DNA of 64,000 bases from CAJXII01 sp965242915 (GTDB lineage: Bacteria > Campylobacterota > Campylobacteria > Campylobacterales > Arcobacteraceae). Of the stretch, positions 49,953 to 59,509 are shown one piece after another. A program made the position numbers and the translations under genes. The stretch covers positions 62,001 to 126,000 of the forward strand of contig CBDETN010000023.1 in assembly GCA_965242915.1 (NCBI GenBank), written 5' to 3'. The notes under the pieces are model-generated. The model saw only the letters and a program-made list of their open reading frames with translations, was not told the DNA's origin and ran no database searches. Numbering within the stretch: the stretch's first letter is position 1; the number at the start of each line of letters is the position of its first letter.

Positions 49953-51332
49953 TTGATAACACTAAAAGAAGCACTTTGCTTATCTGCTGATGAGTTGGCA
50001 AAGTTTAAAGAAGAGTTAACACAAAAAATAAACGACAATCAAGAATTAGGTGCTTATGTAGAGCAATTAACAAATACGCAAATTAAAAGTGCTAGTACCG
50101 GTGTACCAATTGCAATTAAAGATAATATAAATATATTAAATTGGGATATGACTTGCGGAAGTAATATACTTAAAGGTTATGTTGCACCTTATAATGCAAC
50201 AGTAATTAATAAACTTCAAGAAGCAGGGTGTACTCCGTTTGGTCGTACAAATATGGATGAATTTGCTATGGGAAGCAGTACGGAATCTAGTTGTTACGGT
50301 AAAACATTAAATCCGGTTGATAACACAAAAGTTCCAGGAGGAAGTTCTGGAGGAAGTGCAGCTGCTGTTGCCTCTGGTCTTGCTATTGCTGCATTGGGTA
50401 CTGATACAGGTGGAAGTATTAGACAACCTGCTGCTTATTGTGGATGTGTCGGTATGAAACCAACTTACGGAAGAGTCAGCCGATATGGTATTGCTGCATA
50501 TTCCTCTTCGCTTGATCAGTGTGGACCAATCACTCAAAATGTTGAAGATGCTGCTATTTTATATGATATTATCTCCGGGCACGATGAAAAAGATTCTACA
50601 AGTGCCGGGGATGTTGACTATACTCCAGTTGCACCAAATTTAAATGCCAACAAAAAACTAACTATTGCAGTTATTGATAATTTTATTGAAGAAGCGAGTG
50701 AAGATATCAAAGAAGCTTTTGAAAAAACTATTAAAGTGCTTGAAGATGCAGGACATACAATAGTACATAAAAATATGATGGATACTAAAAAACATGTTTC
50801 ATCTTATTATGTTATTGCAACAGCAGAAGCTAGTGCAAACTTAGCTAGATATGACGGTATTAGATTTGGAAACAGAGTTGAGGGTTCTGGTCTTAAAGAA
50901 ACTTATGTTCAAACAAAATCGCAAGGTTTTGGTGATGAGGTTCAAAAAAGAATTATGCTTGGAACTTTCGTTTTAAGCAGTGGATATTATGATGCTTATT
51001 ATATAAAAGCTCAAAAGGTGAGACACCTAATCAAAGATGATTTTGAATCTATTTTTAAAGATGCCGACTTAATACTTAGTCCCGTAGCACCTACAACTGC
51101 TCCTAAATTTGGCAGCTTTAAAACTTCTTTAGAGATGTACTTAAGTGATATTTATACAATTTCAGTGAATTTAGCCGGTTTACCTGCTATTTCAGTACCG
51201 GTTGCAAATGATAAAGACGGTATGCCAATAGGTTTACAGCTTATTGGAAAAGCTTACGATGAACAAACTTTATTTGATGGGGCGATGAGCCTTGAGTCTT
51301 GTGTAAATTATAAAAAAAACCAGAAGGGATAA
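49953..51332 (+). CDS. gatA: Glutamyl/aspartyl-tRNA amidotransferase subunit A
   Basis: GatA is the glutaminase/amidase subunit that supplies ammonia for converting Glu-tRNA-Gln or Asp-tRNA-Asn. The 459-residue amidase has the Lys of PIAIKDNI (near 56), and the signature PGGSSGGSAAAVASG with the cis-Ser and nucleophile Ser. The tail is as in GatA. The start is TTG at 49953, with AGGAG upstream. guaB follows 2 bases later. Confidence 0.96.
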   Translation: MITLKEALCLSADELAKFKEELTQKINDNQELGAYVEQLTNTQIKSASTGVPIAIKDNINILNWDMTCGSNILKGYVAPYNATVINKLQEAGCTPFGRTNMDEFAMGSSTESSCYGKTLNPVDNTKVPGGSSGGSAAAVASGLAIAALGTDTGGSIRQPAAYCGCVGMKPTYGRVSRYGIAAYSSSLDQCGPITQNVEDAAILYDIISGHDEKDSTSAGDVDYTPVAPNLNANKKLTIAVIDNFIEEASEDIKEAFEKTIKVLEDAGHTIVHKNMMDTKKHVSSYYVIATAEASANLARYDGIRFGNRVEGSGLKETYVQTKSQGFGDEVQKRIMLGTFVLSSGYYDAYYIKAQKVRHLIKDDFESIFKDADLILSPVAPTTAPKFGSFKTSLEMYLSDIYTISVNLAGLPAISVPVANDKDGMPIGLQLIGKAYDEQTLFDGAMSLESCVNYKKNQKG

Positions 51333-51334
51333 AA

Positions 51335-52780
51335 ATGAGAATTAGAAAAAGAGCATTGACATTCGAAGATGTATTACTTGTACCTGCAAAAAGTGAAGTT
51401 TTACCAAAAACAGTAAGTTTAGAAACTAAATTAACTAAAAAGATTTCTTTGAATATCCCATTTGTAAGTGCTGCTATGGATACAGTAACTGAATACCAAG
51501 CTGCTATTGCTATGGCTAGACTTGGAGGTATTGGGATTATTCATAAAAATATGGATGAAAAAGCACAAGCGTTACAAGTAAAAAAAGTGAAGAAAAGTAC
51601 AAGTGGTATGATTATTGATCCTATCTCTGTATCTCCGGAACAAACTTTACAAGATGCTGATGATTTAATGAGTAACTATAGAATTTCTGGAGTTCCTGTA
51701 GTTGATGAAAATAATATACTTTTAGGAATTTTAACAAACAGAGATATGAGATTTATCAAAGATTTTTCACAATTAGCTGGTGATGTGATGACTAAAATGC
51801 CTTTAATTACGGGTGTAAAAGGTACGACACTTGAAGAAGCATCGGAAGTTATGCATAAAAATAAAATTGAAAAATTACCAATTGTTAATAATGATGGAAC
51901 TTTAAGAGGTCTTATTACAATTAAAGATATAAATAAATTAGTTGAATATCCAAATGCGGCAAAAGATGAACATGGAAGATTATTGGTTGGTGCTGCTATT
52001 GGTGTGGGACAATTAGACAGAGCAAAAGCTTTGGTTGAAGCTGGTTGTGATGTTTTAGTTTTAGATTCAGCTCATGGGCATTCAAAAGGTGTTTTAGATA
52101 CAGTTAAACAAATCAAAGCAGAACTTGATATTCAAGTAATTGCAGGAAATGTTGCAACAAGCGAGGCAGTAGAAGATTTAATTAAATGTGGAGCTGATGC
52201 AGTTAAAGTTGGAATTGGACCTGGAAGTATCTGTACAACCAGAATAATTGCCGGTGTTGGAGTACCACAGATCAGTGCTATTGATGAATGTGCTGATATG
52301 GGTGCTAAATATGGTGTACCTATTGTTGCTGACGGTGGTATTAAATACAGTGGAGATGTTGCAAAAGCATTAGCTGTAGGTGCTAGTACGGTTATGATGG
52401 GAAGTGCATTAGCGGGTACTGAAGAGAGTCCGGGAGAAATTATTTTATCTCATGGCAGAAAATTTAAATCATATAGAGGTATGGGAAGTCTTGGTGCTAT
52501 GAGTCAAGGTAGTACGGATAGATATTTTCAAGAGGGAACAGCTGCTGATAAGCTTGTACCTGAAGGTATTGAGGGTATGGTTCCATATAAAGGGATGATA
52601 TGTGAGATTATTCATCAATTTATTGGCGGGTTAAGAAGTTCAATGGGATATTTAGGTAGTAAAGACTTACAAGAGTTTCAAGAGACAGCTGAGTTTGTTG
52701 AGATTACAAGTGCAGGGTTGAAAGAATCTCATGTACACGATGTAACAATCACAAATGAAGCACCAAATTATCACATTTAA
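51335..52780 (+). CDS. guaB: IMP dehydrogenase
   Basis: This enzyme converts IMP to XMP in guanine nucleotide synthesis. The 481-residue protein has ALTFEDVLLVPAKSEVLP at the N-terminus, a pair of CBS domains near 95-205, and the active-site loop GIGPGSICTTRIIAG with the catalytic Cys. It ends with a normal flap-region segment (YRGMGSLGAM). A 134-bp palindromic element begins at the base after its stop. Confidence 0.97.
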   Translation: MRIRKRALTFEDVLLVPAKSEVLPKTVSLETKLTKKISLNIPFVSAAMDTVTEYQAAIAMARLGGIGIIHKNMDEKAQALQVKKVKKSTSGMIIDPISVSPEQTLQDADDLMSNYRISGVPVVDENNILLGILTNRDMRFIKDFSQLAGDVMTKMPLITGVKGTTLEEASEVMHKNKIEKLPIVNNDGTLRGLITIKDINKLVEYPNAAKDEHGRLLVGAAIGVGQLDRAKALVEAGCDVLVLDSAHGHSKGVLDTVKQIKAELDIQVIAGNVATSEAVEDLIKCGADAVKVGIGPGSICTTRIIAGVGVPQISAIDECADMGAKYGVPIVADGGIKYSGDVAKALAVGASTVMMGSALAGTEESPGEIILSHGRKFKSYRGMGSLGAMSQGSTDRYFQEGTAADKLVPEGIEGMVPYKGMICEIIHQFIGGLRSSMGYLGSKDLQEFQETAEFVEITSAGLKESHVHDVTITNEAPNYHI

Positions 52781-52914
52781 GTTTTAGAGCATTATCTTTT
52801 TCAGATACTCGGCGTTGGAAATGAAAATTTAGAATGGTCACTTACCTTATGTAAGCTCCCATTCTAAATTTTCACTTCCGCCTTGATTATTTAAAAAATC
52901 TAACGCTCTAAAAC
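52781..52914. repeat. 134-bp imperfect palindromic element
   Basis: The ends are GTTTTAGAGC (52781-52790) and GCTCTAAAAC (52905-52914). Inside lie GGCG/CGCC (52811-52814 and 52879-52882) and a perfect 15-bp core stem GAAAATTTAGAATGG/CCATTCTAAATTTTC (52823-52837 and 52859-52873). The 21-nt loop contains a CTTAC/GTAAG hairpin. The whole can fold into one long hairpin. It fills most of the guaB-metY gap. It resembles a MITE or REP-like element, or a structured RNA; no target-site duplication was identified. Confidence 0.65.
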
Positions 52915-52946
52915 GAGTCTATTTTGAGAAATTAAAAAGGAAAATT

Positions 52947-54203
52947 ATGCAAAAAGAAACTATAGCTTTACACGCAGGATATGAAAAAGATTCTCAAGGT
53001 ACTATGGCTGTGCCTATTTATATGAGTACGGCTTATGAGTTTAGAGATAGTGAACATGCTGCGAACCTTTTTGCGCTTAAAGAGCTTGGTAATATTTATA
53101 CTAGACTTATGAATCCTACAAGTGCAGTATTTGAAAAAAGATTTGCCGAGCTTGAGGGTGGAGTTGCGGCAATTGCAACAGCAAGCGGTATGGCGGCTAT
53201 TTTTTCTTGTATTGTAAATCTTTGTGAAGCAGGAGATAATATTCTTGTAGCAAATGCTGTTTATGGCGGTACTTCAACTTTAACAGAACATACGATTAAA
53301 AGATTTGGAATTGAGACAAGAAAATTTGATGTGACTAATCCTAGTGCATTGGAAGATTTAATTGATGAAAAAACTAAACTGATTTTATTTGAATCTTTAT
53401 CAAATCCAAACTTACAAGTAGCAGATTTTGATACTATTGTAAAGATTGCGAATAAACATAATATTATAACAGTTGTTGATAATACAGTTGCAACTCCAAT
53501 GCTGTGTAATCCTATAAAACTTGGTTGTGATATAGTTGTGCATAGTACAAGTAAATATACTACAGGACAAGGACTTGCTCTTGGCGGTATTATAGTTGAT
53601 AGTGTTTCAAGTGGTGAAAAAATAAAAGGAAATGATAGATACAATCATTTTAATGTTCCAGATGCCTCGTATCATGGTTTAGTTTATTCAGAACTTCCTT
53701 TTCCTCCATTTATTATGAGAATTTTATTATCTGTTTTAAGAGATTTAGGAGCTGCTCCTAGTCCTTTTAATTCATGGTTAATGATACAAGGTCTTGAAAC
53801 TTTAAGTCTTAGAATGAAACAGCATAGCGCAAGTGCTTTAAAAGTTGCACAATTTTTAGAATCACAAAAGGCTGTAAAAAAAGTAAATTATCCCGGATTA
53901 GAATCTGACGCAAATCATAATAGAGCAGTAAAATATCTTGATGGTGGTTTTAGTGGACTTCTTAGTTTTGAAGTGGAAGATTTAGAAACTGCTAAAAAAA
54001 TTGTAGATAATATTGAGATTTTTAGTATTGTTGTGAATATTGGAGATTCGAAATCTATAATCACTCATCCAGCTTCAACAACACATCAGCAATTAAGTGC
54101 ACAAGAGTTGGAAGAAGCAGGAATTGGTGCAGGACTTATTAGATTATCCATTGGTCTTGAGGATACTGATGATCTAATTAATGAGTTAAAAAAAGTACTT
54201 TAG
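52947..54203 (+). CDS. metY: O-acetylhomoserine sulfhydrylase
   Basis: This PLP enzyme makes homocysteine from O-acetylhomoserine and sulfide. The 418-residue member of the Cys/Met-metabolism family has ETIALHAGYEKD, and SSTSKYTTGQGLALGG-type PLP Lys in HSTSKYTTGQG (Lys near 205). The downstream metX makes its substrate, which supports MetY over cystathionine enzymes. It starts with ATG behind AAAGGAAA. Confidence 0.93.
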   Translation: MQKETIALHAGYEKDSQGTMAVPIYMSTAYEFRDSEHAANLFALKELGNIYTRLMNPTSAVFEKRFAELEGGVAAIATASGMAAIFSCIVNLCEAGDNILVANAVYGGTSTLTEHTIKRFGIETRKFDVTNPSALEDLIDEKTKLILFESLSNPNLQVADFDTIVKIANKHNIITVVDNTVATPMLCNPIKLGCDIVVHSTSKYTTGQGLALGGIIVDSVSSGEKIKGNDRYNHFNVPDASYHGLVYSELPFPPFIMRILLSVLRDLGAAPSPFNSWLMIQGLETLSLRMKQHSASALKVAQFLESQKAVKKVNYPGLESDANHNRAVKYLDGGFSGLLSFEVEDLETAKKIVDNIEIFSIVVNIGDSKSIITHPASTTHQQLSAQELEEAGIGAGLIRLSIGLEDTDDLINELKKVL

Positions 54204-54218
54204 GATTTAAAAAGCAAA

Positions 54219-55328
54219 GTGAGAATAGAAACTAAAAAAGCAACCTTTGATGAACCGCTTTATTGTGAAAGTGGGCGTATTTTACAGCCATTTGAAGTGG
54301 TTTATGAAACTTATGGTGAGCTAAATGAAGATAAATCAAATATTATAGTTATTACTCACGCTTTAAGTGGTTCACATCATGCTGCCGGATTTTATGAGGG
54401 GGAACGAAAGCCAGGGTGGTGGGATAATTTTATAGGTGATGGAAAAGCAGTTGATACCACAAAATATTTTGTAATTTGTATGAATAATATAGGTTCTTGT
54501 TTTGGTTCAACATCTCCATTGAGCAATCACCCTTTGACAAATACACCATATAGATTTAGATTTCCGGTTTTAACAATTTCTGATATTGTAAAAGCACAAA
54601 TGAGAGTTTTAAAATCTTTAGATATTAATAATGTAAAAGCAGTTATCGGCGGAAGTATGGGTGGTATGCAGGCACTTTGCTATGCTATTGAATATCCCAA
54701 TTTTGCTGAACAAATAATTGCTCTGGCAACTACAGCATACACAAGACCTTGGGTAATAGCATTTAATAAAGTTGTAACAGAATCAATACGAAATGACCTA
54801 GAATTTAAAGATGGATATTATGATCCTCAAGATATTAAAGAAAATGGATTAAAAGGTCTAGCCGTTGGTAGAATGGCAGGGCATATATCTTATTTAAGTC
54901 CACATAGTATGGAGGAAAAATTTGGTCGAAGATATGTAGATCAAGATGGACTTTATGAACTGTTTGGTAGATTTGAAGTTGAGAGATATATGGAATACAA
55001 TGGATATAATTTTCCACATAAATTTGACCCGCTTAGTTATCTATATATTGTAAAAACTATGAATATATTTAATGCTTCAAGAGGCAGTGATACACTTGCC
55101 CAAAGCCTAGATAAAATCAAATCAAAACTACACCTTATCTCATTTAGCGGCGATTTACTTTTTAAACCTGAAGAGATGGTAGAGATTTATGATACTATGT
55201 GTGAAATTGGTAAAAAAGATATAATAACTCATAAAATGATTGACAGCGACTATGGTCATGATGCTTTTTTAGTAGAAGTTGATAAGTTTGAAGATTATGT
55301 AAAAGATATATTGGGGAATAAAATATGA
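54219..55328 (+). CDS. metX: Homoserine O-acetyltransferase
   Basis: MetX acetylates homoserine with acetyl-CoA, the entry to methionine synthesis. The 369-residue alpha/beta hydrolase has the nucleophile Ser in GGSMGGMQALCYAIEYP (near 147) and HALSGSHHAAG near the N-terminus. The catalytic His is in YGHDAFLVE. The start is GTG at 54219. Its stop overlaps xseB (ATGA). Confidence 0.95.
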   Translation: MRIETKKATFDEPLYCESGRILQPFEVVYETYGELNEDKSNIIVITHALSGSHHAAGFYEGERKPGWWDNFIGDGKAVDTTKYFVICMNNIGSCFGSTSPLSNHPLTNTPYRFRFPVLTISDIVKAQMRVLKSLDINNVKAVIGGSMGGMQALCYAIEYPNFAEQIIALATTAYTRPWVIAFNKVVTESIRNDLEFKDGYYDPQDIKENGLKGLAVGRMAGHISYLSPHSMEEKFGRRYVDQDGLYELFGRFEVERYMEYNGYNFPHKFDPLSYLYIVKTMNIFNASRGSDTLAQSLDKIKSKLHLISFSGDLLFKPEEMVEIYDTMCEIGKKDIITHKMIDSDYGHDAFLVEVDKFEDYVKDILGNKI

Positions 55329-55525
55329 GTGATGAAGTAAAAAAAGATGTAAATTTCGAAGATAAAATAAAACAAGCAAAAGAGCTTTTAGATAAACTAA
55401 TCGACCCAGAAATTACATTACAGACAAGTGTTCAAGTATATAAAGATGGTATGAAAGAACTTGAAGAGGCTCAGAAACTTTTGGATGAAGCTAAATTAGA
55501 ATTTGAAGAGTTAAATCCAGCATAA
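55325..55525 (+). CDS. xseB: Exodeoxyribonuclease VII small subunit
   Basis: This 66-residue helical protein matches XseB: NFEDKIKQAKELLDKLIDPE, then LQTSVQVYKDGMKELEEAQKLLDEAKLEFEEL. It partners XseA in single-strand DNA degradation; xseA is not in this window. Its ATG overlaps the metX stop by 4 bases. Confidence 0.92.
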   Translation: MSDEVKKDVNFEDKIKQAKELLDKLIDPEITLQTSVQVYKDGMKELEEAQKLLDEAKLEFEELNPA

Positions 55526-55552
55526 AATATACACGACGAAGTCTTGATTTAT

Positions 55553-55579
55553 AAAAACATTACAATATGTAATGTTTTT
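55553..55579 (+). terminator. metYX-xseB terminator
   Basis: AAAAACATTAC (55553-55563) pairs perfectly with GTAATGTTTTT (55569-55579) around an AATAT loop. The U-rich 3' arm ends the unit before the radC-hsd island. Confidence 0.82.
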
Positions 55580-55623
55580 GTATATTCTTAAAATTATTTG
55601 GTAAACTTCTTTAGGAGTTTCAA

Positions 55624-56283
55624 ATGAGAACAATTAACCAATTACATAATAACGATAAACCAAGAGAAAAGCTAATCAAAAAAGGGGCTAAAGCCTTAAA
55701 AGATTATGAGTTAGTTGCTATACTTTTGGGTACTGGAGTTAAAGGGAAAGATGTAATAAAATTATCCAAAGAGATAGTTAAACTCTTTCAAGATGATTTC
55801 ACCTCTTTAACTTTCGAAAAACTACTCCAAATACATGGATTAGGAACTGCAAAAGCTTCACAACTAATATCTGCTATAGAACTATCAAAACGATATCTTA
55901 TCAAACAAAATAAAAAAATCACAAGTGCAAGTGATGTGTATGAAGAATTAAAAGAATATGTGGCTAAACAGCAAGAGTACTTTTTATGCCTTTATCTTGA
56001 TGGAGCAAATCATCTATGTGAAACTAGAGTTATAACTATAGGCACTTTAAATCAAAGCTTAGTTCATCCAAGAGAAGTTTTTGCCCCAGCTGTTGAAAAT
56101 CGCTGTGCGAGTATAATTGTGGCTCATAATCATCCATCAGGAGTATTGGAACCAAGTGGAGAAGACTTACTTGTAACTAAACGATTAAAAGAAAGTGGAA
56201 AGCTTTTGGGTATTGAGTTACTTGATCATGTAATACTTTGTAAAGATGGGTATTTAAGTATGAAAGATGATGACTTATTGTAA
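55624..56283 (+). CDS. radC: RadC-family JAB-domain protein
   Basis: This 219-residue protein has an N-terminal helix-hairpin-helix region (ALKDYELVAILLGTG and QIHGLGTAKASQL) and a C-terminal JAB/MPN domain with HNHPSGVLEPSGEDLLVTKRL, the metal-binding motif. The family has no proven role in recombination and is often found in mobile islands. It leads the restriction-modification locus and is preceded by AGGAG. Confidence 0.92.
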   Translation: MRTINQLHNNDKPREKLIKKGAKALKDYELVAILLGTGVKGKDVIKLSKEIVKLFQDDFTSLTFEKLLQIHGLGTAKASQLISAIELSKRYLIKQNKKITSASDVYEELKEYVAKQQEYFLCLYLDGANHLCETRVITIGTLNQSLVHPREVFAPAVENRCASIIVAHNHPSGVLEPSGEDLLVTKRLKESGKLLGIELLDHVILCKDGYLSMKDDDLL

Positions 56284-56318
56284 AATAAAAACTATTTTAT
56301 AAAAAGGTTTTATCATTT

Positions 56319-57881
56319 ATGGGTGAAGAACAAAAAAAGAAATTAGAACAGCAACTATGGAATATAGCAAATACTCTTAGAGGTAAAATGGATGCTGATG
56401 AGTTTAGGGATTATATTCTTGGTTTTATTTTTTATAAATATCTGTCGGAAAAGATGGAAAATTATGCTAATGAACTTTTAGAAGAAGATAATATTTTATA
56501 TACTTCACTTGATGAAGAAAGTAGGGATGGAAAAGAGTATCTTGAAGCTATAAAAGAAGATGCTATTGAACAACTTGGATATTTTTTAAAGCCTACTGAG
56601 CTTTTTAGTGCTATTGCGATTCGTGGAAATGGTGATACAAATAATTTTATTTTAGAAGATTTATCAACTATTTTACAACATATTGAACAATCAACGATGG
56701 GAACTGAAAGTGAAGATGATTTTGAACATCTATTTGAAGATCTTGATTTAACTTCTACAAAACTTGGTCGTACAGAAGAAGCTAAAAATACTTTAATAGC
56801 AAAAGTTCTTTCACACCTTGATAATATTGATTTTGAACTACAAAACCACGATAGAGATGTACTGGGTGATGCTTATGAGTATCTTATCGCTCAATTTGCT
56901 TCAGGAGCTGGTAAAAAAGCAGGTGAGTTTTATACACCTCAAGAGGTTTCAAAAATACTTGCAAAAATAGTTACAAATAAAAAAACTAAATTAAAATCAG
57001 TATATGACCCAACATGTGGAAGTGGTTCATTACTTTTAAGAGTTGCTAAAGAGGTTGAAGATGTATCAAATTTTTATGGTCAAGAGTTAAATAGAACCAC
57101 ATACAATCTTGCACGAATGAATATGATAATGCACGATATTCATTATAGAAAATTTGATATAAAACAAGAAGATACACTTGAAAATCCTCAACATTTGGAT
57201 AAAAGATTTGAAGCTATCGTTGCCAATCCTCCTTTTTCAGCTCAATGGTCTGCAAATCCTTTACATATGAGTGATGATAGATTTTCTCAATATGGAAAAT
57301 TAGCACCAAGATCAAAAGCAGATTTTGCATTTGTTCAGCATATGATACATCATCTTGATGATAATGGTACTATGGCTATTGTACTTCCTCATGGGGTTTT
57401 ATTTCGTGGAAGTAGTGAGGGGCATATAAGAAAGTATCTAATAGAAGATAGAAATTATTTAGATGCAGTTATTGGACTTCCTGCAAATATATTTTATGGA
57501 ACTAGCATACCTACTTGTATATTGGTATTTAAAAAGTGTCGTGAAGATAGTGACAATGTACTTTTTATAGATGCTTCAAATCACTTTAAAAAAGTAAAAG
57601 CACAAAATTATCTAAGAGATAAAGATATAGATAAAATAATCACTACATTTCAGACAAGAGTTACAACTGATAAGTATTCGTATTTAGCAACATTAAAAGA
57701 GATAAAAGAGAATGATTATAATTTAAATATTCCTAGATATGTAGATACTTTTGAAGAGGAAGAGCCTATAAATTTAGATGATATATCTGCTCAACTTCGA
57801 GTTTTAGATAATGATATGATAGATACTGATAAAACTATTGCTGATTTTTGTGATGAGCTTGGTATAAAGAAGCCTTTTTAA
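56319..57881 (+). CDS. hsdM: Type I restriction-modification methyltransferase subunit
   Basis: This is the N6-adenine methyltransferase subunit. The 520-residue protein has an HsdM N-terminal helical domain (LEQQLWNIANTLRGKMDAD), the SAM-binding motif YDPTCGSGSLLLRVAKE near 230, and the catalytic NPPF (IVANPPFSAQW near 303-306). It is followed one base later by hsdS. Confidence 0.97.
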   Translation: MGEEQKKKLEQQLWNIANTLRGKMDADEFRDYILGFIFYKYLSEKMENYANELLEEDNILYTSLDEESRDGKEYLEAIKEDAIEQLGYFLKPTELFSAIAIRGNGDTNNFILEDLSTILQHIEQSTMGTESEDDFEHLFEDLDLTSTKLGRTEEAKNTLIAKVLSHLDNIDFELQNHDRDVLGDAYEYLIAQFASGAGKKAGEFYTPQEVSKILAKIVTNKKTKLKSVYDPTCGSGSLLLRVAKEVEDVSNFYGQELNRTTYNLARMNMIMHDIHYRKFDIKQEDTLENPQHLDKRFEAIVANPPFSAQWSANPLHMSDDRFSQYGKLAPRSKADFAFVQHMIHHLDDNGTMAIVLPHGVLFRGSSEGHIRKYLIEDRNYLDAVIGLPANIFYGTSIPTCILVFKKCREDSDNVLFIDASNHFKKVKAQNYLRDKDIDKIITTFQTRVTTDKYSYLATLKEIKENDYNLNIPRYVDTFEEEEPINLDDISAQLRVLDNDMIDTDKTIADFCDELGIKKPF

Positions 57882-57882
57882 T

Positions 57883-59025
57883 ATGAGTAATGTGCCTAAG
57901 TTAAGATTTAGAGAGTTTAGTGGAGAGTGGGAAGAAAGTAAATTAAATGATATATTTAAAATAACGGCTGGGGGAGATATAAAGTCTGAAAATGTAAAGG
58001 AAGTTAAAACTGATAAATTCAAGTATCCTATATATGCAAATGCTGAGAAAAATAAAGGTTTTTATGGATATTCAAATATATATAAAATTGATAAAAATGT
58101 TATAACGGTCGCAGGTAGAGGTGTAAATATAGGTATAGCACATGCAAGAAACCATAAATTTTATCCAATAGTTAGATTATTAATTTTAAGTCCTAAGCAG
58201 AAAATAAATATTAATTTTTTTGAATATCAAATAAATAATATGAATATTTTTATTGAAAGTACAGGTGTACCACAATTAACAGTCCCACAAATATCAATTT
58301 ATAAGCTATTATATCCTTTAAAACAAGAACAACAAAAAATCGCATCTTTTTTAACTTCTGTTGATACTAAAATAGAACAATTAAATAAAAAAAAAGAGTT
58401 GCTAGAAAGGTATAAAAAAGGGATAATGCAAAAGATATTTTCTCAAGAGATTAGATTTATGCAGAGAAGCGGAATTTCGCAACAAAGTGAGGACAAATAT
58501 GATGATGGTAGTGAGTTTGAAGATTGGAAAGTTAAGAAGTTATCTGAAGTTTTAAAAACTATTTCTACAAAATCATATCAAATTAAAAGTTCAGAAATAA
58601 GAGATAATGGTAAATATAAAGTTATAGATCAAGGGCAAAAAAAAATCGCAGGTTACAGTGATAATTATAGTAAAATATTTAAAAATAATTCAGTTATTGT
58701 ATATGGTGATCATACTACAATAGTTAAATTTGTAGATTATAATTTTATTGTAGGTGCTGATGGAACTAAACTTTTAACTACAAATGATGATAATAGTCTT
58801 AAATATTTATTTTATAATCTTGAATATAATAATATTAAGGCTGAAGGATATAAAAGACACTTTAGTATTTTGAAAACAATAGATATGCAATTACCACAAC
58901 TAAAAGAACAAACAAAAATAGCCAACTTCTTATCTTCAATTGATAAAAAAATAGAACTTGTAACAACTCAATTAAAGCAAACTAAAGAGTTTAAAAAAGG
59001 TTTATTGCAACAGATGTTTGTGTAA
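57883..59025 (+). CDS. hsdS: Type I restriction-modification specificity subunit
   Basis: HsdS binds the two halves of the recognition site. The 380-residue protein has two target-recognition domains, each followed by a conserved helix: PLKQEQQKIASFLTSVDTKI near 145-165 and QLKEQTKIANFLSSIDKKIE near 338-357. The end is LLQQMFV. The recognition sequence cannot be read from the protein. A DNA stretch at its 3' end (TTGCAACAGAT) recurs at the end of the PIN gene. Confidence 0.95.
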   Translation: MSNVPKLRFREFSGEWEESKLNDIFKITAGGDIKSENVKEVKTDKFKYPIYANAEKNKGFYGYSNIYKIDKNVITVAGRGVNIGIAHARNHKFYPIVRLLILSPKQKININFFEYQINNMNIFIESTGVPQLTVPQISIYKLLYPLKQEQQKIASFLTSVDTKIEQLNKKKELLERYKKGIMQKIFSQEIRFMQRSGISQQSEDKYDDGSEFEDWKVKKLSEVLKTISTKSYQIKSSEIRDNGKYKVIDQGQKKIAGYSDNYSKIFKNNSVIVYGDHTTIVKFVDYNFIVGADGTKLLTTNDDNSLKYLFYNLEYNNIKAEGYKRHFSILKTIDMQLPQLKEQTKIANFLSSIDKKIELVTTQLKQTKEFKKGLLQQMFV

Positions 59026-59039
59026 AAAAGGAAAATAAT

Positions 59040-59501
59040 ATGAAAAAATTAGTACTTGATTCAAATATTATAAATTTTTGTCAAGAATTAGATTTAAATA
59101 AAAAGTTTTTTAATGAATTAGGCTTTGAAATTTGGATACCTACATATGTAATAAATGAAGTTCAAGCTTCAAATAAAGAAGAATTAATAAATATATTAAA
59201 TGATTTAAAGTACAATCCAACAGGTTTCTTTGGTTTTTCAGACAATCCAAATGCGTTAGGATTTGATAAAGGTATTTTTTTTAGAGAAGAACATAATGCT
59301 TTTATTAATAATACAGTTAAAAAACATCAATTTGATAGATATATATCTTTACTTTCAAAACTGAATAATGCAATTTTTATTACCAATGATAAGAAAGCAT
59401 ATAATGATGCAATTAAATATGAGGTAAATGCTATAAAGTTTGAAACACTATGGACAAAAGAAAATTTAAAAGAATCTTTGTTGCAACAGATATTAAAATA
59501 A
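59040..59501 (+). CDS. PIN-domain protein (possible toxin or ribonuclease)
   Basis: This 153-residue protein has PIN features: LDSNIINFCQ with Asp near 6, IPTYVINEV with a Glu, and AIFITNDKKAYNDAIKYEV with a late Asp. The motifs indicate a metal-dependent ribonuclease. The C-terminal LKESLLQQILK resembles the end of HsdS. There is no antitoxin-like gene next to it on the same strand. It lies 14 bases after hsdS and 8 before the fic ATG. Confidence 0.65.
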   Translation: MKKLVLDSNIINFCQELDLNKKFFNELGFEIWIPTYVINEVQASNKEELINILNDLKYNPTGFFGFSDNPNALGFDKGIFFREEHNAFINNTVKKHQFDRYISLLSKLNNAIFITNDKKAYNDAIKYEVNAIKFETLWTKENLKESLLQQILK

Positions 59502-59509
59502 GATATATT

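Noticed and set aside
52781..52914. GTTTTAGAGC ends reminiscent of type II CRISPR repeats
   Set aside because: There is one inverted pair only, with no repeat-spacer array and no cas genes. The fold is a single long hairpin, so CRISPR is not supported.
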